A DNA stretch of 64,000 bases from Chromobacterium alkanivorans (GTDB lineage: Bacteria; Pseudomonadota; Gammaproteobacteria; Burkholderiales; Chromobacteriaceae): NCBI RefSeq assembly GCF_016937655.1, contig NZ_JAFHKL010000006.1, positions 186,001 to 250,000 of the forward strand, given 5' to 3'. A program made the translations under genes and the position numbers. This document shows positions 53,054-61,199 of the stretch, one piece after another. Under the pieces are notes generated by a model that saw only the letters and a program-made list of their open reading frames with translations, had not been told where the DNA came from and made no database searches. Every line of letters begins with the position of its first letter. Within the stretch, counting starts at the first letter, position 1.

Positions 53054-53221
53054 TTATTTGGCTTGCGGCGCTTGAACCGGGGCTTGGGCCTGTTTGGCGT
53101 CGATCTGGGCTTGCATGCGCTCGCGCATTTCGCGGGCGTTGCTGGCGCCTTCGCCGCCGGCCGTGGCGGCGCCGGACAACATGATCAGAGACAGGGCGGC
53201 GATAACGGTTTGCTTCAACAT
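53054..53221 (-). CDS. Tiny secreted protein, tandem family member 4
   Basis: A 55-residue protein: signal peptide MLKQTVIAALSLIMLSGAATA, mature part GGEGASNAREMRERMQAQI then DAKQAQAPVQAPQAK. It is first in the leftward array and divergent from a LysR gene starting at 53416, so that regulator is a candidate controller. Members 2 to 4 share long identical DNA stretches, which points to recent duplication or gene conversion. Confidence 0.77.
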   Translation of the reverse strand: MLKQTVIAALSLIMLSGAATAGGEGASNAREMRERMQAQIDAKQAQAPVQAPQAK

Positions 53222-53415
53222 GGTCAAAATCCTTGTGTGATTGAGTGGCTTGGCGGCGGCGAGGATGTTCAAAATGCTAGAATCCATCCAGCGCCGCGCT
53301 AAGGAGTCGGGCGGCCAGCTCTGGCGGGCTGCGCGACTTAGTGACTGAATATTAAGGATGTTTTTTCGCCGCAGATAGCGGAATGATTTGCACTGAACCA
53401 TCAGTAAATTTGAAT

Positions 53416-54315
53416 ATGAAACTATCTCTCGACGCTTTGCTGGTGCTGGACGCCATCGACAACCACGGCAGCTTCGCCGCCGCCGCGGACGCCTTGTTCC
53501 GGGTGCCGTCCGCGGTCACCTACACCGTACAGAAGCTGGAACAGAGCCTGGGCGTGCAGATTTACGACCGCAGCGGCCACCGCGCCAGGCTGACCCCGGC
53601 CGGCGAACGCCTGCTCAAGGACGGACGGCATCTGCTGGACGCGGCGCGTCAGCTGGAGCTGCGCGTCAGCAAACAGGCGCAGGGCTGGGAGCATCAGCTG
53701 CGCATCGTGATCGGCGACCTGGTCGATTTTTCCCAGGTGATTCCCTTGATCGCGGAATTCGATCAACTGGCTTCGGCCACGCGGCTGATTTTCCGCAGCG
53801 AGATTTTCGGCGGCACTTGGGACGCCTTGTACGACGACCGCGCCGACCTGGTGATAGGCGCGCCGAATATGCCGCCTCCCGGCGACTACTTCACCCGCAC
53901 CATAGGCAGCTACGATTTCGTGCTGGTGGTGGCCGCCGGCCATCCGCTGGCGGCGGAGGACAAGCCGTTGCCGCCGCATGTGCTGCGCCAGCACCGCGCG
54001 GTGGCGATAGGCGACACCTCGCGGCGCTTGCAGCCGCGCACCGGCGGTTTGCTGGACGGGCAGGACGTGCTGACCGTGCACAGCAGCCGCGCCAAGCTGG
54101 ACGTGATCCTGGCCGGTCTGGGCAGCGGCTATCTGCCGCGCTCCATGGTGGAGCCGTATCTGGCCGGCGGAGAACTGGTGGCCAAGGAGGTGGCGGAGGA
54201 CAGCCCGGACCACCAGATGTGCTTCGCCTGGAAGCAGGCGCAGCCGGGCAAGGCCCTGCAGTGGTTCATTCAGCGCTTGGAGCAGGCGGTGGAGGCGGGC
54301 GGGCTGCGGCCGTGA
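53416..54315 (+). CDS. LysR-type regulator, divergent from the tiny-protein array
   Basis: A 299-residue LysR protein: helix-turn-helix in DNHGSFAAAADALFRVPSAV (about residues 14-33) and a substrate-binding domain with DLVIGAPNMPPPGDYF. The start at 53416 (MKLSLDALLVLD) is the usual LysR start; an ATG 11 codons earlier is less likely. The closest known group may be YhaJ-like regulators, but this is from memory. A full repeat copy follows the gene. Confidence 0.92.
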   Translation: MKLSLDALLVLDAIDNHGSFAAAADALFRVPSAVTYTVQKLEQSLGVQIYDRSGHRARLTPAGERLLKDGRHLLDAARQLELRVSKQAQGWEHQLRIVIGDLVDFSQVIPLIAEFDQLASATRLIFRSEIFGGTWDALYDDRADLVIGAPNMPPPGDYFTRTIGSYDFVLVVAAGHPLAAEDKPLPPHVLRQHRAVAIGDTSRRLQPRTGGLLDGQDVLTVHSSRAKLDVILAGLGSGYLPRSMVEPYLAGGELVAKEVAEDSPDHQMCFAWKQAQPGKALQWFIQRLEQAVEAGGLRP

Positions 54316-54372
54316 AAAAGCCGGCGTCCGCGTGGAGGCCGGCCGGGCGTGCGCAATCGCAAGCGGGTTCTT

Positions 54373-54514
54373 AGAACGTGTTTACGATCTCGCGAGCAAG
54401 AGCGAGACAAGGCGAAAACGACCGAAAAAGCGGAATGTACGGTTGGTACATGAGCATTTTGAGGGTGTTTTCAACGCTGTATCGCCGAAGCGCAGCAGAT
54501 CGTAAACAGCTTCT
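54373..54514 (+). repeat. Full copy of the 145-bp repeat, touching the uraA stop codon
   Basis: Ends AGAACGTGTTTACGATCT (54373-54390) and AGATCGTAAACAGCTTCT (54497-54514) are inverted repeats with two mismatches; the inner hairpin is TGTAC-GGTTG-GTACA. The last base is part of the uraA TAA codon (complement 54514-54516), the same arrangement as at mfd. Confidence 0.85.
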
Positions 54515-55758
54515 TATACGTCCTGGCCCTCGACGATGCCGTCATGGCTGGCGGCGTGCTTGGGCAGCAGCAGGTTCAGCACGATGGCCAGCAGCGAGCA
54601 CAGTCCGACGCCGGCCAGCTCGAAATCGCCCAGCTTCAGGCTGAGGCCGCCGATGCCGGAAGTGAGCACCACCGAGATGATCACCAGATTGCGCGGCTCC
54701 ATCAGGTCCACTTTGGCCTCGATCAGGGTTTTCAGGCCGATGGAGGCGATGGTGCCGAACAAGAGCACCATGATGCCGCCCATCACCGGCAGCGGGATGG
54801 ACTGCAGCAGCGCGTTGAACTTGCCGAAGAAGGCCATGGCGATGGCGAACAAGGCGGCCCAGGTCATGGTCACCGGGTTGAAGTTGCGGGTAATCATCAC
54901 CGCGCCGGTGACTTCGGCGTAAGTGGTCACCGGCGGGCCGCCGATCAGGCCGGCCACGCAGACGCCCAGGCCGTCGCCGGACAGGGTGCGGTGCAGGCCG
55001 GGCGACTTGGTGTAGTCCTTGCCGGTGACGCCGCCTATCGCCATCACGCCGCCGATGTGCTCGATGGCCGGCGCGATGGCCACCGGCAGCATGAACAGCG
55101 CGGCCGCCCAGTTGACTTCCGGGCTGTGGAAGGCGGGCATCGCGAACCACGGCGCGGCGGCCAGCTTGGCGAAATCCACCACGCCGAGCAGCGCGGCGGC
55201 GATATAGCCGACGATGACGCCGGCCAGAATAGGCACCAGCTTGAACAGGCCGCGCGCGTAGATGGAGACGATGATGGTGGTGGCCAGCGAGATCGCCGCC
55301 AGCAGCATGGACACCGCGTAAGGCGTCACCTGCTTGCCGCCGGCTATGCCCATCGCCATGCCGGAGGCGGCGGTGGCCACCGACAGGCCGATGATCATGA
55401 TCACCGGGCCTATCACCACCGGCGGCAGCAGCCGGTTGACGAAGGCCATGCCGCGCCAGCGGACCACGGCGGAGAACAGGAAATACATGAAGCCGGCGCA
55501 GAACAGGCCGAACTGCGTCGCGCCCTGGCCCCAGGTGTGCATCGAATAAATGATGGGGCCGATGAAGGCGAAGGAGGAGCCGAGGAAGATGGGCACCTGG
55601 CGGCCGGTGTACAGCTGGAACAGCAGGGTGCCGACGCCGGCGCCCAGCAGCGCCATCGCCGGATTGAGGCCGGTCAGTAGCGGCACCAGCACCAGCGCGC
55701 CGAAGGCGACGAACAGGATCTGGGCGCCGGACACGGCCAGCTTGAGTTGTTGGAACAT
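54514..55758 (-). CDS. uraA: Uracil permease (NCS2 family, UraA)
   Basis: A 414-residue protein with about 14 helices of the NCS2 family. GSSFAFIGPI and the helix 8/10 residues AIEHIGGVMAIGG and PPVTTYAEVTGAV fit uracil permeases, with E in IEHIGG and TYAE as expected substrate ligands. It imports uracil by proton symport. It is last in the upp-GNAT-uraA unit (4 bp after the GNAT gene), and its stop codon lies in a repeat element. Confidence 0.93.
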   Translation of the reverse strand: MFQQLKLAVSGAQILFVAFGALVLVPLLTGLNPAMALLGAGVGTLLFQLYTGRQVPIFLGSSFAFIGPIIYSMHTWGQGATQFGLFCAGFMYFLFSAVVRWRGMAFVNRLLPPVVIGPVIMIIGLSVATAASGMAMGIAGGKQVTPYAVSMLLAAISLATTIIVSIYARGLFKLVPILAGVIVGYIAAALLGVVDFAKLAAAPWFAMPAFHSPEVNWAAALFMLPVAIAPAIEHIGGVMAIGGVTGKDYTKSPGLHRTLSGDGLGVCVAGLIGGPPVTTYAEVTGAVMITRNFNPVTMTWAALFAIAMAFFGKFNALLQSIPLPVMGGIMVLLFGTIASIGLKTLIEAKVDLMEPRNLVIISVVLTSGIGGLSLKLGDFELAGVGLCSLLAIVLNLLLPKHAASHDGIVEGQDV

Positions 55759-55762
55759 GATT

Positions 55763-56347
55763 TTAGCCTCTTTGCTTTTCTTGATCTGAATGGGGGACGG
55801 GGGCCTGGTCCAGCCGTTTGCCCAGAATGCGCGACTGCGGTTCCAGGCCGCGACGCAGGTAGAAATTCAGCGCGGCCTGATTGAAGTCCTTCACCTCCAG
55901 CCGGATCTCGTCGGCCGAACGCTGCCGCGCCCAGTCTTCGGCCGCCGCCAGCAGCGCGCTGCCTTGGCCTTGCCCGCGCTCAGCCGCCGTCACCACCAGG
56001 GTGGCGACGCGGCAGATGCGGCGCGGCCGCAGGAAGGGCAGGGTGAGGTCCTGCAGGGTCAAGGCGACGAAGGCGGTGACTTCTCCGCCGGATTCAGCCA
56101 GCAACAGCGCGCCGCCGGCGGTGTCCAGCTGGCCGGCCCAGAACGCTCGATCGCGGTCGGCGGCGCCGTTGGCGGCGAAGATGTGCGGCAGCGCGCGATG
56201 GTGCTGCAGATTGATCTCGTCGGCCAGACGGCAGATCGCCGCGAGGTCGCTTGCGGCGGCGGGGCGTATCGTCATGCTCGGGGCCGGGCTGGGCGCGCAA
56301 AAAAGCGCCGCGTCCGAAACGGGAGCAGCGGCGCTGGAATGGCTCAT
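55763..56347 (-). CDS. GNAT acetyltransferase between upp and uraA
   Basis: A 194-residue GNAT protein: TIRPAAASDLAAICRLADEIN, then TLVVTAAERGQGQGSALLAAAE as acetyl-CoA loop, and DFNQAALNFYLRRGLEPQSR. The ATG at 56347 is 2 bp after the upp stop. The first 24 residues look unlike the family and MTIRPA at 56275 could be the true start. Its insertion in the pyrimidine salvage unit is unusual; the substrate is unknown. Confidence 0.8.
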   Translation of the reverse strand: MSHSSAAAPVSDAALFCAPSPAPSMTIRPAAASDLAAICRLADEINLQHHRALPHIFAANGAADRDRAFWAGQLDTAGGALLLAESGGEVTAFVALTLQDLTLPFLRPRRICRVATLVVTAAERGQGQGSALLAAAEDWARQRSADEIRLEVKDFNQAALNFYLRRGLEPQSRILGKRLDQAPVPHSDQEKQRG

Positions 56348-56349
56348 GA

Positions 56350-56982
56350 TTAGGCTTGCTTGGTGCCGAAAATCTTGTCGCCGGCGTCGCCCAGGCCGGG
56401 AATGATGTAGCCGTGCTCGTTCAGGTGGCTGTCGAGCGAGGCGGCGTAGATCTGCACGTCCGGGTGGGCGTCGTTGACGATTTTCACGCCTTCGGGCGCG
56501 GCCACCATCACCACAGCCTTGATCTGCTTGCAGCCGTTGCGCTTGAGCAGGTCTATGGTGGCGACCAGGGAGCCGCCGGTGGCCAGCATCGGGTCGATGA
56601 TGATGGCGATGCGCTCGTCCAGATTGCCGACGAACTTCTCGAAATAGGACACCGGTTCCAGCGTTTCCTCGTTGCGGGCCAGGCCGACCACGCTGATCTT
56701 GGCGGAGGGCACCAGGTCGAGCACGCCGTCCAGCATGCCGATGCCGGCGCGCAGAATGGGCACCACGGTGACTTTCTTGCCCTTGATCTGCTGGACGTCG
56801 ATCTTGCCGCACCAGCCGTCTATGGTGACGCTTTCCAGTTCGAAGTCGCGGGTGGCTTCATAGGCGAGCAGGCGCGCCAGCTCTTGGGTCAGCTGACGGA
56901 ATTTCATGGTGCTGGTGTCGGCTTCGCGCAGCAGGCCGAGCTTGTGTTGCACCAGCGGATGCTGGACGACGGTGATGTTCAT
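56350..56982 (-). CDS. upp: Uracil phosphoribosyltransferase
   Basis: A 210-residue enzyme with [10 protein letters not shown] at the start, [10 protein letters not shown], and the PRPP loop DPMLATGGS. It makes UMP from uracil and PRPP. The ATG at 56982 gives the family length; an earlier ATG 17 codons upstream lies in a leader hairpin. It is first in the upp-GNAT-uraA operon, so uptake and salvage of uracil are co-expressed. Confidence 0.97.
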   Translation of the reverse strand: MNITVVQHPLVQHKLGLLREADTSTMKFRQLTQELARLLAYEATRDFELESVTIDGWCGKIDVQQIKGKKVTVVPILRAGIGMLDGVLDLVPSAKISVVGLARNEETLEPVSYFEKFVGNLDERIAIIIDPMLATGGSLVATIDLLKRNGCKQIKAVVMVAAPEGVKIVNDAHPDVQIYAASLDSHLNEHGYIIPGLGDAGDKIFGTKQA

Positions 56983-57004
56983 GAGACGTTCCCATACCTT
57001 GGCA

Positions 57005-57044
57005 AAGAGCTGCTTTCGGCGCGGGCGCGCCAAAAGCAGCTCTT
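57005..57044 (-). promoter_or_regulatory. Large hairpin in the upp leader
   Basis: A perfect 12-bp stem AAGAGCTGCTTT / AAAGCAGCTCTT (57005-57016, 57033-57044) encloses GGCGC-GGGC-style inner stem pairs. In the upp direction it is followed by TTTGCC, and by the ATG 22 nt on, and a TAATTAATA promoter-like stretch precedes it. It may act as an attenuator or mRNA stabiliser. Confidence 0.5.
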
Positions 57045-57116
57045 GGTATTAATTATGAAGCCGGCAGCCTTCGGTGATCTCGGGCTGCCGGGGGGTATTT
57101 GGTATGGGGCGGTATT

Positions 57117-57977
57117 TTACCCCTTTTCCCATTCCGAAATCCACTGCAAGAATTCGGCGGCGGCCCGCGGCGGGCTGCAGATATAGCCTTGCACCGCGTC
57201 GCAGCCCAGCTCGGCCAGCATGGCCAGATCGGCGCTGTCCTCCACGCCTATGGCCACGGTGGTGAGCCCGGCGGCCTTGGCCAGGCCGATGTCTTCGCGC
57301 AGGATGGCTTGCAGGTGCTGGTTGGAGTTGACGCCCTGGACGAAGGCGCGATCCACCTTCAGCAGGCTGAAATGGCTGATCAGCAGCTTGTCGGTCAGGG
57401 TGACGCCGATGCCGAACTCGTCGATGCCGATGCCGAAGCCGGCGGCGCGCAATTGCGACAGCTGCGCGTCGGCCTTCTGCCAGTGCTGGCGCAGCGTGGA
57501 CTCGGAGAATTCCAGCGTCAGCTTGGCCGGTTCCAGGCCCAGGATGCGCACTTTCTGCAACAGTTGCTCGCACAGGCTGTCGTCGTCCAGCGACATCGAG
57601 GTCAGGTTGATGGTGACCGGAATGTCGTGGCCGCGCTCCTGCCAGTCGCTGCAGGCGTACAGCGATTTTTCCAGGATCAGTTCGGTCAGTTCGCGGATCA
57701 TGCCGCGCTCTTCCATCGCCGGCACGAAGCTGACCGGCGACAGCACGCCCAGCGCCGGGTGCTGCCAGCGCGCCAGCGCTTCGGCCGCGATCACCTTGCG
57801 GCTGGAGATTTCGACTATCGGCTGAAACCAGGGGATGAGCTGATCGTTGACCAGCGCGCGCCAGATCTCTTCGATGGGCATGGCGCTGGCGGGGCTGAGG
57901 GCGGCTTTGGTTTCCTGATGTGTCGGCATGGGGCGGTTTGGGTCGGGCAAGCGGATGTCACCCTGATTGTATGACAT
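57117..57977 (-). CDS. EAL-domain c-di-GMP phosphodiesterase-like protein
   Basis: A 286-residue single EAL-domain protein without membrane segments. It keeps EALARW, the NLT metal ligand segment, ES in the ESTLR position, and KVDRAFV with the catalytic lysine. However the usual DDFGTG loop reads IDEFGIG and AEGVE reads AIGVE, so metal binding may be weakened. It could hydrolyse c-di-GMP or act as a sensor. No clear ribosome binding site was found, and in-frame ATGs at 57929 and 57881 are alternatives. Confidence 0.85.
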   Translation of the reverse strand: MSYNQGDIRLPDPNRPMPTHQETKAALSPASAMPIEEIWRALVNDQLIPWFQPIVEISSRKVIAAEALARWQHPALGVLSPVSFVPAMEERGMIRELTELILEKSLYACSDWQERGHDIPVTINLTSMSLDDDSLCEQLLQKVRILGLEPAKLTLEFSESTLRQHWQKADAQLSQLRAAGFGIGIDEFGIGVTLTDKLLISHFSLLKVDRAFVQGVNSNQHLQAILREDIGLAKAAGLTTVAIGVEDSADLAMLAELGCDAVQGYICSPPRAAAEFLQWISEWEKG

Positions 57978-58010
57978 GGCGGGTGTTTTCGAAACGGTAA
58001 ATTCCGCTGC

Positions 58011-58041
58011 AAAAACAAAGGTCCCGGCGTTGGCCGGGACC
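58011..58041 (-). terminator. Terminator after grxD
   Basis: On the minus strand GGTCCCGGC / GCCGGGACC with loop CAAC is followed by TTTGTTTTT. Confidence 0.85.
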
Positions 58042-58053
58042 GGGGAGAGGTGC

Positions 58054-58365
58054 TTACAGGTCTTTCAGCAGCTCTTGCAATTCACCGTTCTGGAACATTT
58101 CATACATGATGTCGGAGCCGCCGACGAACTCGCCTTTGACGTAGAGCTGCGGAATGGTCGGCCAGTTGGAGAAGTCCTTGATGCCCTGGCGGATGTCGGC
58201 GTCCTGCAGCACGTCCACGGTCACGAACTGTTCAAGGCCACAGGCCTTGAGGATTTGCACCGCGCGGGAGGAGAAGCCGCATTGCGGGAATTGGGCCGAG
58301 CCCTTCATGAACAGCACTACCGGGTTGTCGGTCACGGTTTGCTGGATGGTTTGTTGCGCGCTCAT
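58054..58365 (-). CDS. grxD: Monothiol glutaredoxin Grx4
   Basis: A 103-residue monothiol glutaredoxin with CGFS at residues 29-32, then [18 protein letters not shown], typical of GrxD. It binds an Fe-S cluster with glutathione and delivers it, often with BolA. A strong terminator follows. The start fits the family ([11 protein letters not shown]). Confidence 0.96.
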   Translation of the reverse strand: MSAQQTIQQTVTDNPVVLFMKGSAQFPQCGFSSRAVQILKACGLEQFVTVDVLQDADIRQGIKDFSNWPTIPQLYVKGEFVGGSDIMYEMFQNGELQELLKDL

Positions 58366-58451
58366 TCAGTGGTCCTTGCTTGGATCGTCAATCTGGCTGC
58401 GGGTCTTGCGCCTGACTGCGGCGAAATACCCGAGCGTTTCAATGGGTTATT

Positions 58452-59831
58452 TTACTTTTCGTCCGCCCGCGGGTCAATTTGCTTGGCTGGCTGCGGTTGG
58501 TTCGCGTGCCACTGGCGCAGGAAGATGTGCACCTGGCCGTCGTACAGCGCGCGGCGGGTGATCAGCCGCGACACATTGGACGCCAGCAGCGCGGTGGCCA
58601 TCAGCGGGATGATCATCGCCGAGGAGTCGGTCATTTCCATCACGATGATGAAGCCGGTCATCGGCGCGCGGGTCATGCCGGCGAAGAAGCCCACCATGCC
58701 CAAGAGCACGATCAGGGTCTGCGGCAGGAAGGGCAGCAGATTGGCCATGTTCAGGCCGAAGCCGGCCCCCACCGCCAGCGACGGCGCGAACATGCCGCCC
58801 GGCACCGCGCTGATGAAGCTGATGAACATGCTGAGCAGCTTGAGCAGGCCGTAGCCCTGCATGCCGGCGCCGCTGCCCTCGATGATTTCGCGGGCGCGGA
58901 AATAGCCGGTGCCGAAGGTGACGCCGTCGCTGGCGATGCCGATCACCGCCAGCGCCAGGCCGCAGCCGGCGGCGAACAGCACCGGCTTTTGCAGCCGCCA
59001 GCCGTGCAGCGGGCCGGGCAGGCGCTGGGTCAGCGCCAGCATGATGCGGCAGCAGACGCCGCCGAGCAGGCCGCCGATGATGCCGCAGACGGGGATGGCC
59101 AGCCAGGATTGCTCCAGCTCCATATTCACCGACACCATGCCGAAATAGCTGTAATTGCCGAGGATGGCGGTGGCGGTGAGGCCGGACACGATCACCGACA
59201 GCAGAATGGTGGAGCTGGCGCGCAAGTCGAAGGTGCGGCCCATCTCCTCGATGGCGAACACGATGCCGGCCAGCGGCGCGTTGAAGGCGGCGGCCACGCC
59301 GGCGGCGCCGCCGGCCAGGATGAAGCTGCGAGCCGCGCCTTCGTGGCGCAGCGCCGCGTGGCGGTTCAGCGAATACTTGATCGCCGCGCCCACCTGCACG
59401 ATGGGGCCTTCGTAGCCGAAAGTGGCGCCGGAGCTGATGCCTATCAGGGTCAGCAGCATTTTGCCGATGGCGGCGCGTATGGTCAGGATGCGTTCGCGCA
59501 GCGCCTGCATGCCGCCTTCCAGCGCGGCGATGGATTGCGGGATGCCGCCGCCGGCGGAGCCGGGAAAGTAGTTGCGCATCAGCCAGATGGCCAGCGCCAG
59601 GCCGGCCGGAGTGATCAGCAGGCTCCAGTACGGCGAGTTGTCGTAGATGCGGGTGAAGATGGCGTGCGACAGGTGGCTGCCGTTGGCGAAGACGCTGGCC
59701 ATCAGGCCGATCAGAATGGCGGCGGTCCAGATCGGGATGTGGCGTCGCCACAGGACTGCGGACAAGTATAGATAGCGCAGGCGGCGCTGGACGCGGCTGC
59801 GGACTTGTCTGGCAGTGGGTGAGTCTGGCAT
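58452..59831 (-). CDS. ClC-family chloride channel or antiporter (ClcB-like)
   Basis: A 459-residue ClC protein with about 18 helical segments. The first selectivity loop reads GSAGGGIPQS, the second GYEGPIVQ (where GREGP is usual; the gating Glu is kept and Arg is Tyr), and the third GGMFAPSLAVG. It lacks CBS domains. It moves chloride, perhaps with proton exchange. Proteins with the same pattern are called ClcB. It is single; no near neighbours suggest a role. Confidence 0.9.
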   Translation of the reverse strand: MPDSPTARQVRSRVQRRLRYLYLSAVLWRRHIPIWTAAILIGLMASVFANGSHLSHAIFTRIYDNSPYWSLLITPAGLALAIWLMRNYFPGSAGGGIPQSIAALEGGMQALRERILTIRAAIGKMLLTLIGISSGATFGYEGPIVQVGAAIKYSLNRHAALRHEGAARSFILAGGAAGVAAAFNAPLAGIVFAIEEMGRTFDLRASSTILLSVIVSGLTATAILGNYSYFGMVSVNMELEQSWLAIPVCGIIGGLLGGVCCRIMLALTQRLPGPLHGWRLQKPVLFAAGCGLALAVIGIASDGVTFGTGYFRAREIIEGSGAGMQGYGLLKLLSMFISFISAVPGGMFAPSLAVGAGFGLNMANLLPFLPQTLIVLLGMVGFFAGMTRAPMTGFIIVMEMTDSSAMIIPLMATALLASNVSRLITRRALYDGQVHIFLRQWHANQPQPAKQIDPRADEK

Positions 59832-59905
59832 GGAGCCGGCCTTTGCGGATGAATATGTGAGATTTTTCTAATATTCAATGGTAAGGCGTATTGCCCGGAA
59901 TGACA

Positions 59906-59933
59906 AACCCCGGCCGCATCAAGGACCGGGGTT
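59906..59933 (-). terminator. Terminator of the purM-rsmB operon
   Basis: AACCCCGG / CCGGGGTT on the minus strand followed by TGTCATT; ten bases after the rsmB-like stop codon. Confidence 0.65.
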
Positions 59934-59942
59934 CGCGCATGC

Positions 59943-61199
59943 TCAGGCGGTTTTTTCCAACACCGCGGCGAAGAAGCCGTCGGTATTGTGCAACTGCGGC
60001 TTCAGTTCCAGGTAGTCGCCCATTTGCAACGGGATCTTCTGCTCCGCCAGCACCTCGTCCATTTTGACCAGCTTGAACTCGGGATGGTCGGCCAGGAAGG
60101 CGGCGACGATGTCCTGGTTTTCCTGCGGCAGCAGGCTGCAGGTGGCGTAGACCAGGCGGCCGCCGGCGCGCACCAGGCGGGCGGCGGAAGCCAGGATGGA
60201 GGCCTGCTTGGCGTTCAGTTCGGCCACGCTGTCCGGGCTCTGGCGGAATTTCAGGTCCGGATTGCGGCGCAGCGTGCCCAGGCCGGAGCAGGGCGCGTCC
60301 ACCAGCACGCGGTCGGCCTTGCCGGCCAGGCGTTTGACCTTGGTGTCGTTTTCCGAGGCCAGCAGCTGCGGATGGACGTTGGACAGGCCGGAGCGCGCCT
60401 GACGCGGCTTCAGCTTGGCCAGCCGTTTTTCCGATACGTCGAAGGCGTACAAGCGGCCGCTGGAGGCCATTTGCGCGCCCAGCAGCAGGGTCTTGCCGCC
60501 GGCGCCGGCGCAGAAGTCGACGACCATTTCGCCGCGGCGCGCGCCGGTGATCAGGCCCAGCAGCTGGCTGCCTTCGTCCTGCACCTCGAACACGCCGGCC
60601 TTGAACAGCTCGTGCTTGGCCAGCGAGGGTTTGGCTTTCAGGCGGATGCCCAGCGGCGAGTAGGGGGTGGCTTCGCACTCCAGGCCGTCGGCCTGCAGCC
60701 GGCCCAGCAACTCGTCGCGCTTCATCTTCATGGTGTTGACGCGCAGGTCCAGCGGCGCGCCTTCCGCCAGGCCCTTGCCCAGCGCGATCACTTGTTCCTG
60801 CGTCTGCTCGCCCAGGCGCTCGATCACCCATTGCGGCAACTCGGCGTCCACTTCCAGGCTGGCCGGCAGCGCCTTGCCCTTGATCTGGCCCAGCCATTCC
60901 TTTTCGCCGGCGCTGGCGGCGTCGCCCAGCTCCTTGACATTGAGCTTGTGGATCTTCAGCAGGGCCGTCAGCGCCAGCCGGCGCGGGGTGGCCTTGTCCG
61001 GCGCGATCAGCGCGCGCAGCTGCAGCAGGCGGCGCAACGCGCCGAAGGCGGTCTCGGCGATGATGTGGCGGTCGTTGGAGCCCAGCTTGTTGTGTTCGCG
61101 GAAATAGGCCGACAGCACCGCGTCGGCCGGACGGTCGAAGCGGATCATCTGGCCGATGACGGTTTCGATATGTTTCAGTTGATGGTGATTAATAGTCAT
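59943..61199 (-). CDS. RsmB/NOP2/Sun-family rRNA cytosine-C5 methyltransferase
   Basis: A 418-residue SAM-dependent methyltransferase with an N-terminal NusB-like helical part, then DFCAGAGGKTLLLG (SAM binding), DAPCSGLGTLRRNPD with Cys of motif IV, and RLVYATCSLLPQEN with catalytic Cys of motif VI. Members methylate C967 or nearby positions of 16S rRNA; which position cannot be told. It overlaps the DUF3108 gene by 11 bases and ends the purM operon. Confidence 0.92.
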   Translation of the reverse strand: MTINHHQLKHIETVIGQMIRFDRPADAVLSAYFREHNKLGSNDRHIIAETAFGALRRLLQLRALIAPDKATPRRLALTALLKIHKLNVKELGDAASAGEKEWLGQIKGKALPASLEVDAELPQWVIERLGEQTQEQVIALGKGLAEGAPLDLRVNTMKMKRDELLGRLQADGLECEATPYSPLGIRLKAKPSLAKHELFKAGVFEVQDEGSQLLGLITGARRGEMVVDFCAGAGGKTLLLGAQMASSGRLYAFDVSEKRLAKLKPRQARSGLSNVHPQLLASENDTKVKRLAGKADRVLVDAPCSGLGTLRRNPDLKFRQSPDSVAELNAKQASILASAARLVRAGGRLVYATCSLLPQENQDIVAAFLADHPEFKLVKMDEVLAEQKIPLQMGDYLELKPQLHNTDGFFAAVLEKTA

